DNA from: Candidatus Cottocaccamicrobium excrementipullorum
Lineage (GTDB): Bacteria; Bacillota; Clostridia; Lachnospirales; Lachnospiraceae
Length of the DNA stretch: 64,000 nt
NCBI GenBank assembly: GCA_018713255.1
Contig: DVFL01000035.1
Coordinates: forward strand, 18,238-82,237
Direction: 5' to 3'
Shown in pieces: positions 1 to 8,695 of this stretch. Each line of letters begins with the position of its first letter. The first letter of the stretch is position 1. Below the pieces are notes generated by a model, which saw nothing but the letters and a program-made list of their open reading frames with translations, had not been told where the DNA came from and did no database searches. The position numbers and the translations under genes were made by a program.

Positions 1-537
1 GTACACCGGGAATTCTTTTTCCAAACTCCTTCGGTTCCCCAAAATCAGCCAGTTCAGCATACAGCTGATGGACGCTCCATGGCTGACCACCGCTGCTGCC
101 TGAAGGTTCTTCTCCTTCATCTCGTTTAAGATCAGTTCTGCTGCCTGGGCCGTTCTCTCCATCGCCTGGCTTAAGCTTTCCCCGCCCGGCGGAGCATATT
201 CTGGATCTCCTCTCCACCACAAATCATACTCGCCGGGGTAACGGGCCTTAATCTCCTCCAGACTCATCCCTTCCCACAGGCCGTAATGAATCTCCTCAAG
301 ATTTTTAATCACCCTCTCAGGAACAGGATACAGCGACAAAATCACCTGGGCAGTCGCCCTGGCCCGGATCAGAGGGCTTACATACACGGCATCCACAGGC
401 CTTGCGGCCATCGCCTGCCTTAAAGCGTCCGCCTGACTCCTTCCCTTCGCATTCAGCGGAATATCCTGGCAGCCTTGAATCCGCCCGATCAGATTCCAGT
501 CTGTCTGTCCATGACGGATCAGGTAAAGCTTACCCAT
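1..537 (-). CDS. Histidine phosphatase (phosphoglycerate mutase-like), 3' part cut by window edge
   Basis: Reading down from 537 the protein begins MGKLYLIRHGQTDWN, the RHG motif of the histidine phosphatase (PGAM/cobC) superfamily, which carries the phospho-accepting histidine. Further along come a YVSPLIRARATAQ segment, a GLWEG segment after the conserved glutamate, and VVSHGASI, the second catalytic histidine. The reading frame is open to base 1, so the C-terminus lies outside the window. The start ATG overlaps the last 8 bases of the upstream sigma-like gene, implying translational coupling. The family includes broad-specificity phosphatases and alpha-ribazole phosphatase; the substrate cannot be told from the sequence. 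Confidence 0.88.
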   Translation of the reverse strand, partial: MGKLYLIRHGQTDWNLIGRIQGCQDIPLNAKGRSQADALRQAMAARPVDAVYVSPLIRARATAQVILSLYPVPERVIKNLEEIHYGLWEGMSLEEIKARYPGEYDLWWRGDPEYAPPGGESLSQAMERTAQAAELILNEMKEKNLQAAAVVSHGASISCMLNWLILGNRRSLEKEFPVY

Positions 538-1090
538 TAAACGTTTCCTCCCCAAGGCTTTCCGCCGGCGTGCGGGCAAACTCTCCCGTAACGCTTAAAG
601 CGTCTACCGCCAGCTTCATGATCTCCCGAATCTCCTCTGAACTCATCTCCATCCGCTGAGCCAGCTCTTCCACCGTAGCCTCACGTCCAAGCTCCTGAGC
701 CATTCTCGCCGACACTTCCTGGAGACGGTTTACCCGCTCCGCCATTGCCTCTTCTACCTGATTCTCCTGCTGCTGGCACTTTAAAGCCTCCTGAAGGCTG
801 GCGCTGATCTTTTCTTTCGCCTGAGCCAGAAAGTCTCCTTCCTGGTATTCTCCCACAGCAAGGGTAAGGGCCAGATTCGCCTCCTGGACCAGATCGCTCA
901 TGGAAAGACCTTTATCCCTAAAATCTTTAGCCAACGCCAAGGCAAAAATCAAATGCCCCTCAATCAGTCTTTTTTTGGCGCTTTCCTCTCCCTTTAACGC
1001 CCTTTCCAGCAGAATCTGCCTTTCATCGTCGCTGCAGGGCTTAATCTGGCGCAGCTCTTCTAAATACATCTGATAATATTCTTCATTCAT
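530..1090 (-). CDS. Short sigma-70-like protein lacking region 4
   Basis: The 186-residue product begins MNEEYYQMYLEEL, chosen because AGGAGGAG lies just upstream; an in-frame start further up has no better site. Residues 1-45 resemble sigma region 1.2. Residues about 45-100 (LIEGHLIFALALAKDFRDKG, then LSMSDLVQEANLAL) match the region 2 core helix, and about 130-175 (AQELGREATVEELAQRM) match region 3. The protein ends there: no region 4 helix-turn-helix for the -35 box. It could act as an alternative or accessory sigma, bind core RNA polymerase without promoter specificity, or be an anti-sigma-like decoy. It runs directly into the histidine phosphatase gene with overlapping stop and start codons. 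Confidence 0.75.
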   Translation of the reverse strand: MNEEYYQMYLEELRQIKPCSDDERQILLERALKGEESAKKRLIEGHLIFALALAKDFRDKGLSMSDLVQEANLALTLAVGEYQEGDFLAQAKEKISASLQEALKCQQQENQVEEAMAERVNRLQEVSARMAQELGREATVEELAQRMEMSSEEIREIMKLAVDALSVTGEFARTPAESLGEETFNG

Positions 1091-1146
1091 CAAAAAACTC
1101 CTCCTCTTGTAACACTTTATCATACTCCGTCAAAAACAGCAAACTC

Positions 1147-1175
1147 TTTACAATCCGTCCTCCCCGCGGTAAAAT
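1147..1175 (+). promoter_or_regulatory. Sigma-A promoter for the LysR gene
   Basis: TTTACA (1147-1152), a 17-bp spacer and TAAAAT (1170-1175), about 20 bp ahead of the start codon; AGGAGG follows at 1184-1189. Confidence 0.6.
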
Positions 1176-1196
1176 ATTTTTGCAGGAGGATTTAAC

Positions 1197-2072
1197 ATGG
1201 ATATCAATTATGAACTTTATAAAGTTTTCTATCATGTAGCAATTACTTTAAGTTTTTCCGAGGCTTCTAAGCAGCTGTTCATTTCTCAATCTGCCGTAAG
1301 CCAGTCCATCAAGGTTCTGGAAAAAAAGCTGAATCAAACCTTATTTATCCGCAGCACCAAGCGGGTTCAGCTCACCCCGGAAGGCGAAATCCTTCTCAAG
1401 CATGTGGAACCAGCTATGAATCTAATCCGAAAAGGAGAAAACCAGCTTCTGGAGGCCAACACGTTAAACGGCGGTCAGCTGCGCATCGGCGCCAGCGACA
1501 CCATCTGCCGCTATTATCTGGTAGACCATCTGAAAGAATTTCATTTGAAATACCCCAACGTGCACATTAAAGTTACTAACCAAACCTCTATTGAGTGTGC
1601 TCACCTGTTAGATAACGGCCAGGTGGACTTTATCATTACCAATTATCCCAACTCCGGTCTGTCCAACACCCAGAATGTGCGGATGATCAATGAATTCCAT
1701 GATGTGTTTGTGGCCGACCGGTCTCATTTCCCATTAGAAGGGAAAAAGCTCTCCCTCCAGGATCTCCAGCAGTATCCTATTCTTATGCTGGACAGAAAAA
1801 GTACCACCAGCGAGTTTCTCCACCGAATGTTCCAGCGAAGCCAGCTGGATCTAGTGCCGGAAATTGAATTAAGCAGCAACGACCTGCTGATCGATCTGGC
1901 CCGTATTGGCCTAGGAATCGCCTTCGTTCCAGATTTCTGCATTCCCAAAAACGAGGAACAGCTTTACGTTCTGGATCTGGAGGAAAGCCTTCCCGCCCGG
2001 CAGATGGTAGTCGCCTACAATGAAAATCTTCCCATCTCCCAGGCAGCTAGGCAATTTATGGACATGCTGTAA
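1197..2072 (+). CDS. LysR family transcriptional regulator
   Basis: A 291-residue protein of normal LysR length. Residues 1-60 form the winged helix-turn-helix (YKVFYHVAITLSFSEASKQL, then SQSAVSQSIKVLEKKL). Residues about 88-290 form the periplasmic-binding-like effector domain (GQLRIGASDTICRYYLVDHL). The start has a clear AGGAGG site. It is transcribed away from the sigma-like gene and is convergent with the helicase gene, whose stop overlaps its 3' end by 17 bp. No obvious target operon is adjacent on the plus strand, so it may control the divergent sigma-like/phosphatase pair or distant genes. The inducer is unknown. Confidence 0.9.
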   Translation: MDINYELYKVFYHVAITLSFSEASKQLFISQSAVSQSIKVLEKKLNQTLFIRSTKRVQLTPEGEILLKHVEPAMNLIRKGENQLLEANTLNGGQLRIGASDTICRYYLVDHLKEFHLKYPNVHIKVTNQTSIECAHLLDNGQVDFIITNYPNSGLSNTQNVRMINEFHDVFVADRSHFPLEGKKLSLQDLQQYPILMLDRKSTTSEFLHRMFQRSQLDLVPEIELSSNDLLIDLARIGLGIAFVPDFCIPKNEEQLYVLDLEESLPARQMVVAYNENLPISQAARQFMDML

Positions 2073-4500
2073 ACTCTCCGTCTCCTTCTCGGAGACGGTC
2101 TCGTTCCTTCCAGAAAGCGGCGGTTTTCTCTCCCGCCGTTTCCAGCGTCACAGCGCAGTAATCCTTCCATTCCCGGGGAAAAAGAGCCTGATAATCCGGC
2201 CACATAAACCGCTCATCCAGCAGAGCGATCACCCCTTCGTCCTTCACCGTTCGAATTACCCGGCCTGCCGCCTGCATGACCTTGTTCATTCCCGGGTACT
2301 GATAGGCATAAGCAAATCCCGGCTTTCCATGAACATTAAAGTAATTTTTCAAAATATCCTGCCTGGGACATACCATGGGAAGGCCCGTTCCAATGACAAT
2401 CACCCCGATGAGCTGTTCCTCCTTCAGATCAATTCCCTCGCCAAAAATTCCTCCCATTACACAGAGCGCCGTCAGGCTCTTATTTTTTTGCCCTTCTGCC
2501 GCAAACGCCTGAAGAAAATGATCTCTATCCTCCTCATCCATATGGCTTTCCTGAACTAAAAGTTCCATCTCCTCCCCTTCCCGGGCAAGAATTTCCTTCA
2601 GCTGATCAAGATATTGATAAGAGGGACAAAACACCATATAATTCCCTTTTCTGGCGTTTACAATCTCCCGAATATAGGCCGCCGCCTTCTCGTATTCCCG
2701 CTGGTTTCTCCGGCTGTAGCGGCTGCTGATATCCGTTCCGATTAACAAAATCCTGTTTTTCGGCGAAAAAGGAGAATGGGCGTAAACTGCGTACCCCTCC
2801 GGCTCCCCGCTGAGCAGTTCCTTATAATAGGGCATAGGAAGAAGAGTGGCGGAAAAAAGAATCGTACTGATTCCCTGGTCCATACAGGCCTTAAGCCGCC
2901 CAGAAGGATTAATGCAGAATAAATTTACAGCAAAATTTCCATCCTCCTGAAGCTGAGCATAAATGGTATATCCCTGATCCATGGTTTCATAAACCGACAA
3001 AAAATCACGAAGGGAAAAATAAAATTCCAGCACCCTGTCCCTGTCTTCAAATTCCGGATATTCCTCCATAAATTCTTCCAGGCCGCCAAAAAGCCTTCTG
3101 GCTTCATAAGCCAGGCAATCCGCCTCTTCCAGAACCACATAATCCTCACACTGCCGTTTAAGCTGAAGCAAGGTTTTATTGCAGGCGTCAAACATCCGGG
3201 AAAGTCTCCTGGTCTGTTTCTTCACAATCCGCCCCGCCTGAAGAAGCTCTTCCTTTACCAGCTTTGCACTGTACATTTCTCTGCCGCGGGAAACCAGATT
3301 ATGGGCCTCATCCACCAGAAAAAGATAATCCCCCTGGTCCCCTTCAGCAAAGTATCGTTTCAGACGCACGTTAGGGTCAAACACGTAATTATAATCACAG
3401 ATCAGTCCGTCCGTCCAGCTGCTGATGTCCAGGCAAAACTCAAAGGGACAAAGTTTAAACCGCTTGGCATAATCAAGAATCTTTTCCCGGTCAATCAAAA
3501 ACTCCTGGTTGATGATCTCAAACACCCCGTCATTTACCCGATCATAATGGCCTTTTGCCCAGGGGCAATCCTCCGGGTTGCAGGAGGGCTTATCCAGAAA
3601 ACATAGTTTTTCCTTGGCCGTAATGGTCACAACAGAAAAATATAATCCCTGTTTTCTCAATACGGCAAACCCATCCTCCGCCGCTTTTCTGGCGACGGTT
3701 TTCGCCGTAAGATAAAAAATCTTCTCCCCGATTCCCTCTCCCATGGCCTTTAAGGCGGGGAACAAAACCGACAAGGTTTTTCCAATCCCGGTAGGGGCCT
3801 GAATGTACAAATTCCGCTTTCTGGCTATCGCCCGATATACATTTACCGCCAGCTCCTTCTGCCCTTCCCGGTAAGGATAAGGAAACTCCAGGGCTTTTAG
3901 GGAAGCGTCTCTCCGAATCTGATGATGGTACTGAAACTGGGCCCATTTTACATACTCATGAATCAGTCCGGCAAACCACTGCTCAAGCTCTTGAACATCC
4001 ATCTCTTTTCTAAACCGGCGGATTTCCTCTGTCTCCATGCTGCAGTAAGTAAGCTGGATCCCCACTGCGGAAAGCCCCTTCTTCAAACACCAAAAATAAG
4101 CGTAGCACATGGCCTGGGCCAGATGTACCGGGAAAGGCTCCTCTAAACGGGAAAGGTCCAGATAAATGCATTTAATTTCATCCACAACATCCATTTCCGG
4201 CTCATTTATAATGCCGTCCGCCCTTCCCTCCACCAGTATCTGAAAAGCGTCTTCCTGCACCAGATGGCTCAACGTAACCTCCGCCTGGTAATCGGCTCCC
4301 ATCTTCCGCTGAATCTTCCGGTGAAGCCTGCTGCCTTCCTGCATAGCCTCTTTCTTGGCTCCTGCCGTCCTCCGATTGTCAATATCACCAGAGTTCATCA
4401 CAAACTCTACCAGATTACGCACTGATATTTTCACCTGATAAGGGGTATGGTTCTCCTCTGCCTCTGAAAGGCTTTCTTTATTTCCCATGTTCTCCATCAT
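2056..4500 (-). CDS. DinG/XPD-family Fe-S helicase with N-terminal RecB/Cas4-like nuclease domain
   Basis: The 814-residue product combines two modules. Residues about 20-140 carry PD-(D/E)XK nuclease marks: a histidine in SRLHRKIQ, GRADGI, VDEIKC and the QAMCYAY motif typical of RecB/Cas4 nucleases. Residues about 205-800 are a superfamily 2 XPD/DinG helicase: Walker A APTGIGKT at about 235-242, a cluster of cysteines (about 300-360) that would hold an iron-sulfur cluster, DEAH box VDEAHN, and C-terminal motifs ending in QAAGRVIRT. It should unwind and possibly cut DNA ends during repair. Several ATGs lie close together at the start (4500, 4497, 4488), so the exact start is uncertain. The 3' end overlaps the convergent LysR gene. 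Confidence 0.85.
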   Translation of the reverse strand: MMENMGNKESLSEAEENHTPYQVKISVRNLVEFVMNSGDIDNRRTAGAKKEAMQEGSRLHRKIQRKMGADYQAEVTLSHLVQEDAFQILVEGRADGIINEPEMDVVDEIKCIYLDLSRLEEPFPVHLAQAMCYAYFWCLKKGLSAVGIQLTYCSMETEEIRRFRKEMDVQELEQWFAGLIHEYVKWAQFQYHHQIRRDASLKALEFPYPYREGQKELAVNVYRAIARKRNLYIQAPTGIGKTLSVLFPALKAMGEGIGEKIFYLTAKTVARKAAEDGFAVLRKQGLYFSVVTITAKEKLCFLDKPSCNPEDCPWAKGHYDRVNDGVFEIINQEFLIDREKILDYAKRFKLCPFEFCLDISSWTDGLICDYNYVFDPNVRLKRYFAEGDQGDYLFLVDEAHNLVSRGREMYSAKLVKEELLQAGRIVKKQTRRLSRMFDACNKTLLQLKRQCEDYVVLEEADCLAYEARRLFGGLEEFMEEYPEFEDRDRVLEFYFSLRDFLSVYETMDQGYTIYAQLQEDGNFAVNLFCINPSGRLKACMDQGISTILFSATLLPMPYYKELLSGEPEGYAVYAHSPFSPKNRILLIGTDISSRYSRRNQREYEKAAAYIREIVNARKGNYMVFCPSYQYLDQLKEILAREGEEMELLVQESHMDEEDRDHFLQAFAAEGQKNKSLTALCVMGGIFGEGIDLKEEQLIGVIVIGTGLPMVCPRQDILKNYFNVHGKPGFAYAYQYPGMNKVMQAAGRVIRTVKDEGVIALLDERFMWPDYQALFPREWKDYCAVTLETAGEKTAAFWKERDRLREGDGEFTACP

Positions 4501-4561
4501 CCCTTTCGTTTCAGACTAACTATCTCCATTATGCCACGGCCGGCTCAGTCCTACAAGACAG

Positions 4562-4607
4562 AAAAAAAACGCCCCACGATCATCGATTCGGTCGTGAAGC
4601 GTTTTTT
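4562..4607 (-). terminator. Rho-independent terminator after the HPr-like gene
   Basis: AAAAAACGC and GCGTTTTTT arms enclose an inner hairpin built on CACGA/TCGTG, with T-runs on both sides. It lies downstream of the HPr-like gene and upstream of the helicase gene. Confidence 0.8.
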
Positions 4608-4643
4608 GCTTTTTCCTGCCTGATTTGCCGCCAGCATCTGCTA

Positions 4644-4889
4644 TTATGCTGCAGTGTTGACTTTTGCAGCCATCTTGTCCAGATAAGCTTCGAATTCAGG
4701 GTCGTCTCCATTTAACGTTACTGTCAGCTCTCTGGTCAGATCCAGGCTCAGTACTCCAAGAATAGATTTTGCATCAATTACAACGCGGTTATAAAATATG
4801 TCAATATCAAAGTCACATCTGGATGCCCTTGCCACAAATTCCTTTGCGTCTGCAACGGTAGGCAGCATGATTTTTTTCTGTTTAACCAT
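4644..4889 (-). CDS. HPr-like (Crh-type) regulatory protein without the active-site histidine
   Basis: An 81-residue protein with the HPr fold pattern. The segment IDAKSILGVLSL (about 38-49) matches the HPr region around the regulatory serine; that serine is residue 42 here. The usual GxHARPA loop with the phosphorylatable His15 is replaced by PTVADAK (10-16), so it cannot carry phosphate in the PTS sugar relay. In Bacillus, Crh likewise lacks the histidine and acts with CcpA after serine phosphorylation by HprK; a similar role is inferred here. The ATG at 4889 is chosen because AAAGGAG sits 10 bp before it; a TTG at 4895 would be too close. It is monocistronic, with its own promoter and terminator. 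Confidence 0.82.
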   Translation of the reverse strand: MVKQKKIMLPTVADAKEFVARASRCDFDIDIFYNRVVIDAKSILGVLSLDLTRELTVTLNGDDPEFEAYLDKMAAKVNTAA

Positions 4890-4940
4890 AATCAAAAGAC
4901 TCCTTTCAAAAAATAAATGGTTTTTTTCTGTGCTGAAATA

Positions 4941-4969
4941 TTTATAGCACGATCAAATATAAATGTCAA
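4941..4969 (-). promoter_or_regulatory. Sigma-A promoter of the HPr-like gene
   Basis: On the minus strand, TTGACA (4969-4964), a 17-bp spacer and TATAAA (4946-4941). Confidence 0.75.
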
Positions 4970-5080
4970 ATTTTCCATTTGAAATCGATTTCAACCATAA
5001 TTTACTAGAAATGCCGTGGATTTCCAGGAGTTTTTTCGCCATTATTGTCTATTTTTCGGGAGAAAAGGAAAAAAGAGGGA

Positions 5081-5108
5081 AAATGCCGGCTCAATCAACC
5101 GGCATTTT
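5081..5108 (-). terminator. Terminator of the phosphofructokinase gene
   Basis: AAAATGCCGG and CCGGCATTTT form a 10-bp stem with a 9-base loop about 75 bp past the pfk stop codon, followed on the minus strand by a T-rich stretch. Confidence 0.75.
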
Positions 5109-5180
5109 CTCTCTTATTCTTTTGAGATTCTTTCTATTTTTCGGCTTTTTCCACAAAAAATCTCGTTTCAGCCCGGTCCT

Positions 5181-6419
5181 TTATCTCCGCAGCACCAGAT
5201 GCTGGGGGAGGCCGTTTACCATAAACGGCTGGTAATCACCCTGGATTAAAGGTTCAATATAATTAATAAAATCCTCAGTCACATAATTTCCTTCTCGGTT
5301 CACCCAGTTCCTGGGAACCAGCTTTTCGTTATTGGCAATTTTATGCACATCGTAAATTCCCGCCGCGCTCATATAAGGATCATCGGACACCCGGTCAATC
5401 ACCACCATCTTCCCGGTATCCCCTTCGTCTGCCGCTTTCACCGCTGCGCCTCCTACCATAAAGGCTTCATTAATGTCGACCCGGGAAGCCATATGGGAAG
5501 CGCTCCGCTGCAAAGTGGAGAATTCCACGCTTCTGGTTTTACATCCAATCTCATTCTTCACAAACCCGGCCAAATATGCGGCGGTTCCCTGAAGCTGCTT
5601 ATGGCCGAAGGCATCTACATAATCTGCGCCGCCAGACAATTCACACACATACCGGCCGTCCTCCAGTTTAATGCCCTCAGACACCGCCACCACCACGGAA
5701 CTCTTCTTTTTCAGGAGATCTTTAATCTTTTTCAGGAATTTGTCAATATCGAACACAAGCTCCGGCAAATAGATCAGATCCGGGCCTTCACAGTCTTCCG
5801 TCCTGGCCAAAGCAGTGGCTCCCGTCAGCCACCCTGCATTTCTTCCCATGACCTCAATAACGGTAACCATGTCCTTCTTATAGGTAAGCCCCAGCGCATC
5901 CCGGATTATCTCCTTGGTAGAGGCCCCGATGTATTTGGCGGCGCTTCCATAACCTGGAGTATGGTCTGTCAGGGCAAGATCATTATCAATGGTTTTCGGA
6001 ACGCCTAAAAACTTCTGCCGGTGTCCTTTTACAATGGCAAAATCCGACAGTTTTTTTATGGTATCCATGGAATCGTTGCCGCCAATATAAATAAACACCT
6101 CGATGTTCAGCTTATCCAGAATCTGAAAGATTTTTTCATAAATTTCCGGATTTTCATGAATTTCCGGAAGTTTATACCGGCAGGAGCCTAAAAAGGCTGA
6201 GGGAGTGCGCTTCAGCAGTTCAATGTCCATATCCGAATGGATCTGGGTAGAAAGGTCCACATACTGCTCATCCAAAAATCCCTGAATTCCGTGAAGCATT
6301 CCATATACTTTATGGAATCCTCTTTCCTTGGCAGTCTTATACACTCCAGCCAGACTGGAATTGATAACGGAGGTAGGACCTCCCGACTGTCCAACGATAA
6401 TATTTCCCTTTTTCGCCAT
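5181..6419 (-). CDS. pfp: Diphosphate-dependent phosphofructokinase
   Basis: The 412-residue protein phosphorylates fructose 6-phosphate in glycolysis. The N-terminal GQSGGPTSVIN and the fructose-6-phosphate loop PKTIDNDL are clear. Two positions that separate phosphate donors point to pyrophosphate: GGNDS in place of the GGDGS of ATP enzymes, and lysine in PKTIDND in place of the glycine in PGTIDND. The asparagine in GGNDS is a variant of the commoner GGDDS of PPi enzymes. The start MAKKGNIIV follows AAGGAGG at a good distance; translation from further upstream would run through the promoter. It stands alone with its own promoter and terminator. Donor specificity is inferred from motifs only. 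Confidence 0.88.
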   Translation of the reverse strand: MAKKGNIIVGQSGGPTSVINSSLAGVYKTAKERGFHKVYGMLHGIQGFLDEQYVDLSTQIHSDMDIELLKRTPSAFLGSCRYKLPEIHENPEIYEKIFQILDKLNIEVFIYIGGNDSMDTIKKLSDFAIVKGHRQKFLGVPKTIDNDLALTDHTPGYGSAAKYIGASTKEIIRDALGLTYKKDMVTVIEVMGRNAGWLTGATALARTEDCEGPDLIYLPELVFDIDKFLKKIKDLLKKKSSVVVAVSEGIKLEDGRYVCELSGGADYVDAFGHKQLQGTAAYLAGFVKNEIGCKTRSVEFSTLQRSASHMASRVDINEAFMVGGAAVKAADEGDTGKMVVIDRVSDDPYMSAAGIYDVHKIANNEKLVPRNWVNREGNYVTEDFINYIEPLIQGDYQPFMVNGLPQHLVLRR

Positions 6420-6462
6420 ACACAAATCCTCCTTATTCTGATTGCGGCACGTTATTTCTATT

Positions 6463-6491
6463 ATTATAACAAAGGAGGAATTGGCTTTCAA
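6463..6491 (-). promoter_or_regulatory. Sigma-A promoter of the phosphofructokinase gene
   Basis: Minus strand TTGAAA (6491-6486), 17-bp spacer, TATAAT (6468-6463), 44 bp before the start codon. Confidence 0.78.
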
Positions 6492-6577
6492 GTTTCTTTA
6501 CACAAAATGCATAATTTTTCTTTAAATTTCTCATCTTTTTGTGCATTTAATACAAAGCCCCTATGCCGATGCAAAAC

Positions 6578-6618
6578 AAAAGCCGCATCGAAAAATAAAC
6601 TCTTTCGATGCGGCTTTT
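6578..6618 (-). terminator. Terminator downstream of tRNA-Trp
   Basis: A 16-bp perfect stem (AAAAGCCGCATCGAAA and its complement) with a 9-base loop, ending in T-rich sequence. It lies just past the 3' end of the tRNA gene and could serve both strands. Confidence 0.8.
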
Positions 6619-6653
6619 GCTGCACATAAACCATTCTTTTTTAAAAAAAGAAG

Positions 6654-6724
6654 CAGGGGAAGAGGGGCTCGAACCCCCATCTACGGTTTTGGAGACCGCT
6701 GCTCTACCATTGAACTATTCCCCT
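6654..6724 (-). tRNA. tRNA-Trp (CCA anticodon)
   Basis: The minus strand folds into a full cloverleaf of 71 bases: acceptor arms AGGGGAA and TTCCCCT, D arm GTTC...GAGC, anticodon arm with loop CTCCAAA (anticodon CCA), a 4-base variable region, and a T arm with TTCGAGC loop. The discriminator base is G, as expected for tRNA-Trp. The 3' CCA is not encoded. Confidence 0.95.
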
Positions 6725-6870
6725 GTACGCTGTGAGCCGTTCCTCACAACGTTGATTATAATAGCACAGATATGAACTGATGTCAACGGTTTTTTGCACG
6801 AATTTTTCTGAAAGTTTTCCCATTAAAGACAGTTCAACCCTCACGGCAGTTTTGAACCGGCGGCGAAAGG

Positions 6871-8238
6871 TCAAAGCAGCGCAGAAATCGCTTCCCGCAC
6901 GTTGGAGACTCCTATAAGCCGAATACCTTCCACAGGCTTGATTCTTTCCAGACACAGTTTCGGCAGCACACAGGCGGAAAAGCCCAGCTTCTTCGCCTCA
7001 TTAATCCGCTGCTGAGCCATGGATACCGCCCGAACCTCGCCAGCCAGTCCCACCTCCCCGAAAATCACGACAGAAGGATCCACCGCCTTATCCTTGTAGC
7101 TAGAAACCAAAGCGATCACAATAGCCAGGTCCATGGCCGGTTCGTTCATCTTTAATCCTCCAGCAACATTCACATAAGCGTCATACCGGCCCAGGTCATA
7201 ACGGCAGCGCTTCTCCAACACAGCCATAAGAAGATTCACCCGGTTATAATCCGCTCCTGCCGCCGTTCTTCTGGCGATGCCTAAATTAGACTGCGTAACC
7301 AAAGCCTGAACTTCCAGAAGAATGGGCCTGGTTCCCTCCATGAGACAGGCTACTGCCGCTCCTGAAGCATCCTCCGGCCTTCCGCTTAATAGAAATTCTG
7401 AAGGATTCTGCACCTCGCAGAGACCTTCCTCCCGCATCTCAAACACGCCGATCTCATTGGTAGAACCGAAACGGTTTTTCACTCCACGCAGCACCCGGTA
7501 AGAAGCCGTTCTCTCTCCTTCAAAATAAAGAACGGTATCTACCATATGTTCCAGCACTCTTGGTCCGGCCACCACGCCTTCCTTGGTCACATGGCCCACA
7601 ATGAACACCGCTACTCCCATGCCCTTGGCGATCTGCATGAGTACATTGGTGCACTCCCTCACCTGGCTGACACTTCCTGGAGCAGAGCTCACATCCTCCA
7701 TGGACATAGTCTGAATGGAATCGATAACCACCACGTCCGGCTTTCTCTCCTGGATCACCTCACGCACCGTATCCAGGCTGGTTTCACACAAGAAGCGCAG
7801 ATCTCCCGTCACTTGGCCGATCCGGCCTGCCCTGAGCTTAATCTGTTTTAAAGATTCCTCTCCTGAGATGTAAAGAACCTGTTTTCCCGCTGCCGCCAGA
7901 TTCCGGCATACCTGAAGAAGGAGGGTGGATTTTCCGATTCCAGGATCGCCTCCTACCAAAACCAGAGAACCTGCTACCACGCCGCTTCCCAGCACCCGGT
8001 CAAGCTCCTCAAAGCCGGTACTCATCCTGTCCTGCTCTTCGATGGAAATCTCAGACAAAAGGGCAGGCCGAGCCTGCCCTTTTATCCTTGCTGTGGTTCT
8101 CGATGAGGGAGAAATCTTCGTCACCGGCTCCTCCACCAGCGTATTCCATTGTTTGCAGGCGGGACACTGGCCCATCCATTTGCTGGATTCATAACCGCAT
8201 TCCTTACAGAAAAATGCAGTCGCCTTTGCCTTCGCCAT
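6871..8238 (-). CDS. radA: DNA repair protein RadA
   Basis: A 455-residue RecA-like ATPase that helps process branched intermediates in homologous recombination. It has the N-terminal zinc finger (CKEC at 11-14, CPAC at 25-28), Walker A GGDPGIGKST at about 96-104, the KNRFG motif typical of RadA (in GVKNRFGS), and a C-terminal Lon-like domain (VNVAGGLKMNEP, FGEVGLAGE). The ATG at 8238 follows AAAGGA with 9-base spacing; a TTG three codons earlier is less likely. It ends the clpC-side cluster, as in Bacillus where radA follows clpC, but a small extra gene separates the two and the disA gene that often follows is absent. Confidence 0.95.
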   Translation of the reverse strand: MAKAKATAFFCKECGYESSKWMGQCPACKQWNTLVEEPVTKISPSSRTTARIKGQARPALLSEISIEEQDRMSTGFEELDRVLGSGVVAGSLVLVGGDPGIGKSTLLLQVCRNLAAAGKQVLYISGEESLKQIKLRAGRIGQVTGDLRFLCETSLDTVREVIQERKPDVVVIDSIQTMSMEDVSSAPGSVSQVRECTNVLMQIAKGMGVAVFIVGHVTKEGVVAGPRVLEHMVDTVLYFEGERTASYRVLRGVKNRFGSTNEIGVFEMREEGLCEVQNPSEFLLSGRPEDASGAAVACLMEGTRPILLEVQALVTQSNLGIARRTAAGADYNRVNLLMAVLEKRCRYDLGRYDAYVNVAGGLKMNEPAMDLAIVIALVSSYKDKAVDPSVVIFGEVGLAGEVRAVSMAQQRINEAKKLGFSACVLPKLCLERIKPVEGIRLIGVSNVREAISALL

Positions 8239-8256
8239 AAACGTCAATCCTTTCCT

Positions 8257-8670
8257 TTATGCCTTCACTACCTTCAGCAATAAAGGCTTTCCGTCCTCAA
8301 GCTCCAGATTTACAGCCAGCTTTCCGCTTAAGTTGGTCTGGATTTCCGCCGTCAGAACTCCGTCCTCATAGACTTTATAAGGAACATCTTCTTCCAGCTG
8401 AACGGTAACCTGGGAATCCTTATATCCCTCGATCTCACAGGATACTCCCTGATCTGTCTCCTGAAAATGCCGCACTGCAGTGCCTGGCACCGACTCATAG
8501 ACGAACATGCCGTTTCTCTCCAGTTTGGTAATCTCGTAAAACGTCTTCACCTTATACGTATCCCCCTGGTGCTCGAAATCCTGGAGTTTGGATTTTTCAT
8601 TCAGGGTATAATTTCCAAAACTAATAGTTCCATCCTCTTCGGCCTGGATTAATGCTTCAATTCCTGGCAT
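8257..8670 (-). CDS. Conserved protein of unknown function
   Basis: A 137-residue soluble protein starting MPGIEALIQAEEDGTISFGNYTL, behind a strong AGGAGG with 8-base spacing. It has no signal peptide or membrane segment, is rich in beta-forming stretches, and has a central FYEITKLERNGMFVYESVPGT segment. Similar small proteins are common in Lachnospiraceae; I recall them carrying an 'endosialidase' label, which nothing visible here supports as an activity. The gene lies between clpC and radA and ends 18 bp before the radA start, so it is probably co-transcribed with radA. Confidence 0.7.
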   Translation of the reverse strand: MPGIEALIQAEEDGTISFGNYTLNEKSKLQDFEHQGDTYKVKTFYEITKLERNGMFVYESVPGTAVRHFQETDQGVSCEIEGYKDSQVTVQLEEDVPYKVYEDGVLTAEIQTNLSGKLAVNLELEDGKPLLLKVVKA

Positions 8671-8695
8671 GTGTAAGTCCTCCTAGTATTTTAGT

